Source of the DNA: a candidate division NC10 bacterium RIFCSPLOWO2_12_FULL_66_18
GTDB taxonomy: Bacteria; Methylomirabilota; Methylomirabilia; Methylomirabilales; 2-02-FULL-66-22
Assembly: GCA_001771285.1 (NCBI GenBank)
Contig: METI01000215.1
Coordinates: forward strand, 10,533-43,366
Direction of reading: 5' to 3'
DNA: 32,834 nt
Position 1 is the first letter of the stretch. Every line of letters starts with the position of its first letter. A model generated the notes under the pieces. That model saw only the letters and a program-made list of their open reading frames with translations. It searched no databases and was not told where the DNA came from. Positions 30,973 through 32,834 of the stretch are shown in pieces. A program made the position numbers and the translations under genes.

Positions 30973-32391
30973 ATGGACCAACAGGTCGAGATGACAGATC
31001 GCACGCCAACCGATGACCGGCAGCCGGTCCGGGTCAGCCTAGTGAACCTGGGATGTCCGAAGAACCAGGTGGACGCCGAGGTCATGCTCGGGCAGCTCGC
31101 GGCGGCGGGGTACCAGATCGAGGAGGCGCCGGAACGGGCCGACCTGATCGTCGTGAACACCTGCAGCTTCATCCAGGAGGCGAAGGAGGAATCCATCCGG
31201 ACCATCCTGGAGGCGGCCGCGCTGAAGCGGACGGGCCGCTGCCAGGCGGTGGTGGTGAGCGGGTGCCTGGCCCAACGCTACGGGCAGGAATTGCCGGCCC
31301 TGCTGCCCGAGGTGGATGCCTTCGTCGGGACCGGCGAGTTTCCCCGCATCGCGGACATCGTCGCCGCCACCCTCCAGCGATCCGCCCGGGACCGAACCTG
31401 GGTGACGGGCCACACGGCGCTGGTTACGGCCGACCTGCCGCGGCGCCTCCTGACACCGGGCCACTTCGCCTACCTGAAGATCTCCGAGGGCTGCGATCGG
31501 TCCTGCACCTTCTGCGCCATCCCTGGAATCCGAGGTCGGATGCAATCCCGGTCGCGGGAGGACATCCTGGTCGAGGCGCGGCGGCTGGCGGCCGCGGGGG
31601 TCCGCGAACTCATCCTGATCTCCCAGGAGACCACCGATTACGGTGGGGATCGCGGCGAGACGCACGGATTGATCCGGCTGCTAGAGGGCCTGCTGGACAT
31701 CTCGGCCTTCCGCTGGATCCGCCTGCACTATCTGTATCCCACCCGGATCACACCCGAGCTCATCGGGCTCCTGGCGTCCGAGCCGCGACTGTGCCGCTAC
31801 CTGGACATGCCGCTCCAGCACTGTGACGGGGCCGTGCTCAAGGCCATGGGCCGCGGCGGCGATGAGCAGAGCCTCCGGCGGCTGGTGGAACGGGTCCGGC
31901 GGGCCGTCCCCGAGATCACCATCCGCACCGCCTTCATCACGGGATTCCCCGGCGAGACCCCGGCGCAGTTCTCCCGCCTCCTCCGCTTCGTCGAGGAGGT
32001 GCGCTTCGACCGGGTCGGGGTCTTCTGCTACTCGGATGAGGAGGGGACGCCCGCCGCATCCCTGGGCCCCAAGGTCTCCCGGCGCGTGGGTGAGGCGCGG
32101 CGCGCGCGCCTGATGGCCGTCCAGGCGGGGATCGCCGAGGAGAAGGGACGCGCCCTGCTGGGGAATCTCCAGGAGGTGATGGTGGACGGCCCGGCGCCGG
32201 AATTCCCCGGCGTCCAGTGCGGGCGTACCGCAGCGCATGCGCCGGAGGTGGATGGCACGGTCTATCTCCGGGGACCGAGCGTCCGCCCGGGAACGGTCGT
32301 GCGCGCAGTGATCCGGGAGGCCTACGAGCATGATCTGGCGGCCGACATCCTGGAGGGAGAGGGCTCGCCATGCGAAACAGCGCTCCTGTGA
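30973..32391 (+). CDS. rimO: Ribosomal protein S12 methylthiotransferase RimO
   Basis: A 472-residue radical-SAM enzyme that adds a methylthio group to the conserved Asp of ribosomal protein S12. The N-terminal cluster domain has its three cysteines in VNLGCPKNQVD, VNTCSFIQEA and VSGCLAQRYG. The radical-SAM motif is CDRSCTFCAIP, followed by RGRMQSRSREDI. The sequences LGCPKN and ISQETTDYG distinguish RimO from the related tRNA enzyme MiaB. The C-terminal 70 residues are a TRAM-type domain. The start is uncertain: ATG 30973, ATG 30991 and TTG 30919 are in frame and none has a clear ribosome site; 30973 or 30991 fits the family best. pgpA begins inside the last 22 bp. Confidence 0.94.
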   Translation: MDQQVEMTDRTPTDDRQPVRVSLVNLGCPKNQVDAEVMLGQLAAAGYQIEEAPERADLIVVNTCSFIQEAKEESIRTILEAAALKRTGRCQAVVVSGCLAQRYGQELPALLPEVDAFVGTGEFPRIADIVAATLQRSARDRTWVTGHTALVTADLPRRLLTPGHFAYLKISEGCDRSCTFCAIPGIRGRMQSRSREDILVEARRLAAAGVRELILISQETTDYGGDRGETHGLIRLLEGLLDISAFRWIRLHYLYPTRITPELIGLLASEPRLCRYLDMPLQHCDGAVLKAMGRGGDEQSLRRLVERVRRAVPEITIRTAFITGFPGETPAQFSRLLRFVEEVRFDRVGVFCYSDEEGTPAASLGPKVSRRVGEARRARLMAVQAGIAEEKGRALLGNLQEVMVDGPAPEFPGVQCGRTAAHAPEVDGTVYLRGPSVRPGTVVRAVIREAYEHDLAADILEGEGSPCETALL

Positions 32392-32834
32392 CCGCGTCCA
32401 AGCCGGGCGACGGGACTGGAGTCGCATCGCGCCTGATCGCCACCGGCGCCGGCGTCGGGCATCTCCCCTTCGCTCCGGGGACCGCCGGCAGCCTCCTGGG
32501 GGCGGTGCTGTGCTTCCCCCTGCTCACCCTCCCGTGGCCGGTGTACCTGGGTGCGACGATCCTGCTGGCTGTCCTGGCGGTGTGGGTCGCGGGTCGGGCG
32601 GCGAGTGAGGCAGGCGAACGGGACCCGGCGCACGTCGTGATTGACGAGATCGTGGGGATGTGGGTGGCCGCCATCGCCCTGTCGCCCAGTCTGTACAATG
32701 TGGCGGCCGTCTTCCTGCTGTTCCGCCTCATGGACGTGGTCAAGCCTGCGCCCATCCCCCGGCTGGAACGGCTGCCCGGCGGGCTCGGCCTGGTGGCCGA
32801 CGACGTCGCGGCCGGCCTCCTGGCCCGCGCGGCC
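32370..32834 (+). CDS. pgpA: Phosphatidylglycerophosphatase A, 5' part
   Basis: The first 155 codons of a gene cut by the window edge. It matches PgpA, the inner-membrane phosphatase that removes phosphate from phosphatidylglycerol-phosphate to give phosphatidylglycerol. Signatures are HLPFAPGTAGSLLGA, then VIDEIVGMWVA with the catalytic acidic residues, FRLMDVVKPAPIP, and DDVAAGLLA close to the edge. Hydrophobic spans lie between and after these. ATG 32370 overlaps rimO by 22 bp and has GGAGGGAGAGGG upstream. In many bacteria the next genes are cinA and recA, and I would expect those beyond the window. Confidence 0.94.
   Translation, partial: MRNSAPVTASKPGDGTGVASRLIATGAGVGHLPFAPGTAGSLLGAVLCFPLLTLPWPVYLGATILLAVLAVWVAGRAASEAGERDPAHVVIDEIVGMWVAAIALSPSLYNVAAVFLLFRLMDVVKPAPIPRLERLPGGLGLVADDVAAGLLARAA

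Noticed and set aside
28548..31205. An 885-codon minus-strand frame opposite the GGDEF gene and rimO start
   Set aside because: It crosses a clear terminator and two gene boundaries, and the protein has no domain. It is explained by codon bias.

Overview
This is a GC-rich (by eye about two thirds G+C), densely packed bacterial chromosome segment. Every gene I can support lies on the + strand, many with 4-30 bp overlaps or very short spacers. LolA together with Tat/Sec-exported solute-binding proteins indicates a Gram-negative (diderm) cell. RNase J, FtsK, LolA, YajQ and RimO-PgpA in one GC-rich, ABC-importer-rich genome suggests a non-proteobacterial or deep-branching lineage. My best guess is a Methylomirabilota/Rokubacteria-like organism. 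That is inference and no marker here settles it. I see no rRNA, tRNA, insertion sequence, CRISPR or prophage, and no gene-free stretch longer than 300 bp.

Region 1 (1 to about 17.2 kb) is a transport-and-amide-hydrolysis block. A PotABCD-type importer (partial ATPase, two permeases, Tat-exported binding protein) is followed by five enzyme genes: a cysteine hydrolase of the isochorismatase family, HyuB, HyuA, a tandem bicupin and a second, gap-free paralogue of the cysteine hydrolase. Then come an SsuA/TauA-like importer with one ATPase and two different permeases, and a second Pot-type importer in D-A-B-C order. HyuA/HyuB (ATP-dependent opening of a hydantoin- or lactam-type ring) plus N-carbamoylsarcosine-amidase-like hydrolases is the logic of the N-methylhydantoin branch of creatinine breakdown. 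I therefore infer scavenging of a cyclic ureide or lactam as a nitrogen source. The true substrate cannot be read from sequence, and no regulator gene lies in the block.

Region 2 (17.4 to 32.8 kb) is housekeeping and signalling. It opens with a near-consensus sigma-70-type promoter and a small holin-IV-like membrane protein. Next are GalU, an 88-residue unknown, Lon, RNase J, FtsK, LolA and YajQ, then a receiver-PAS-histidine kinase closed by a clear intrinsic terminator. A receiver-GAF-GAF-GGDEF diguanylate cyclase, RimO and the 5' part of pgpA complete the window. YajQ, the kinase and the cyclase together look like a local cyclic-di-GMP signalling neighbourhood.

The most unusual non-coding signal is a family of degenerate tandem repeats with a 7-8 bp period. 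They occupy the longer spacers (before the second potD-like gene, rnj, ftsK and the kinase gene) and even the signal-peptide codons of lolA. The unit sequence differs at each site and several sites are arranged as inverted arms. A second local oddity is an exact 42-bp duplication that copies the ribosome-binding site and start codon of the first potD-like gene.
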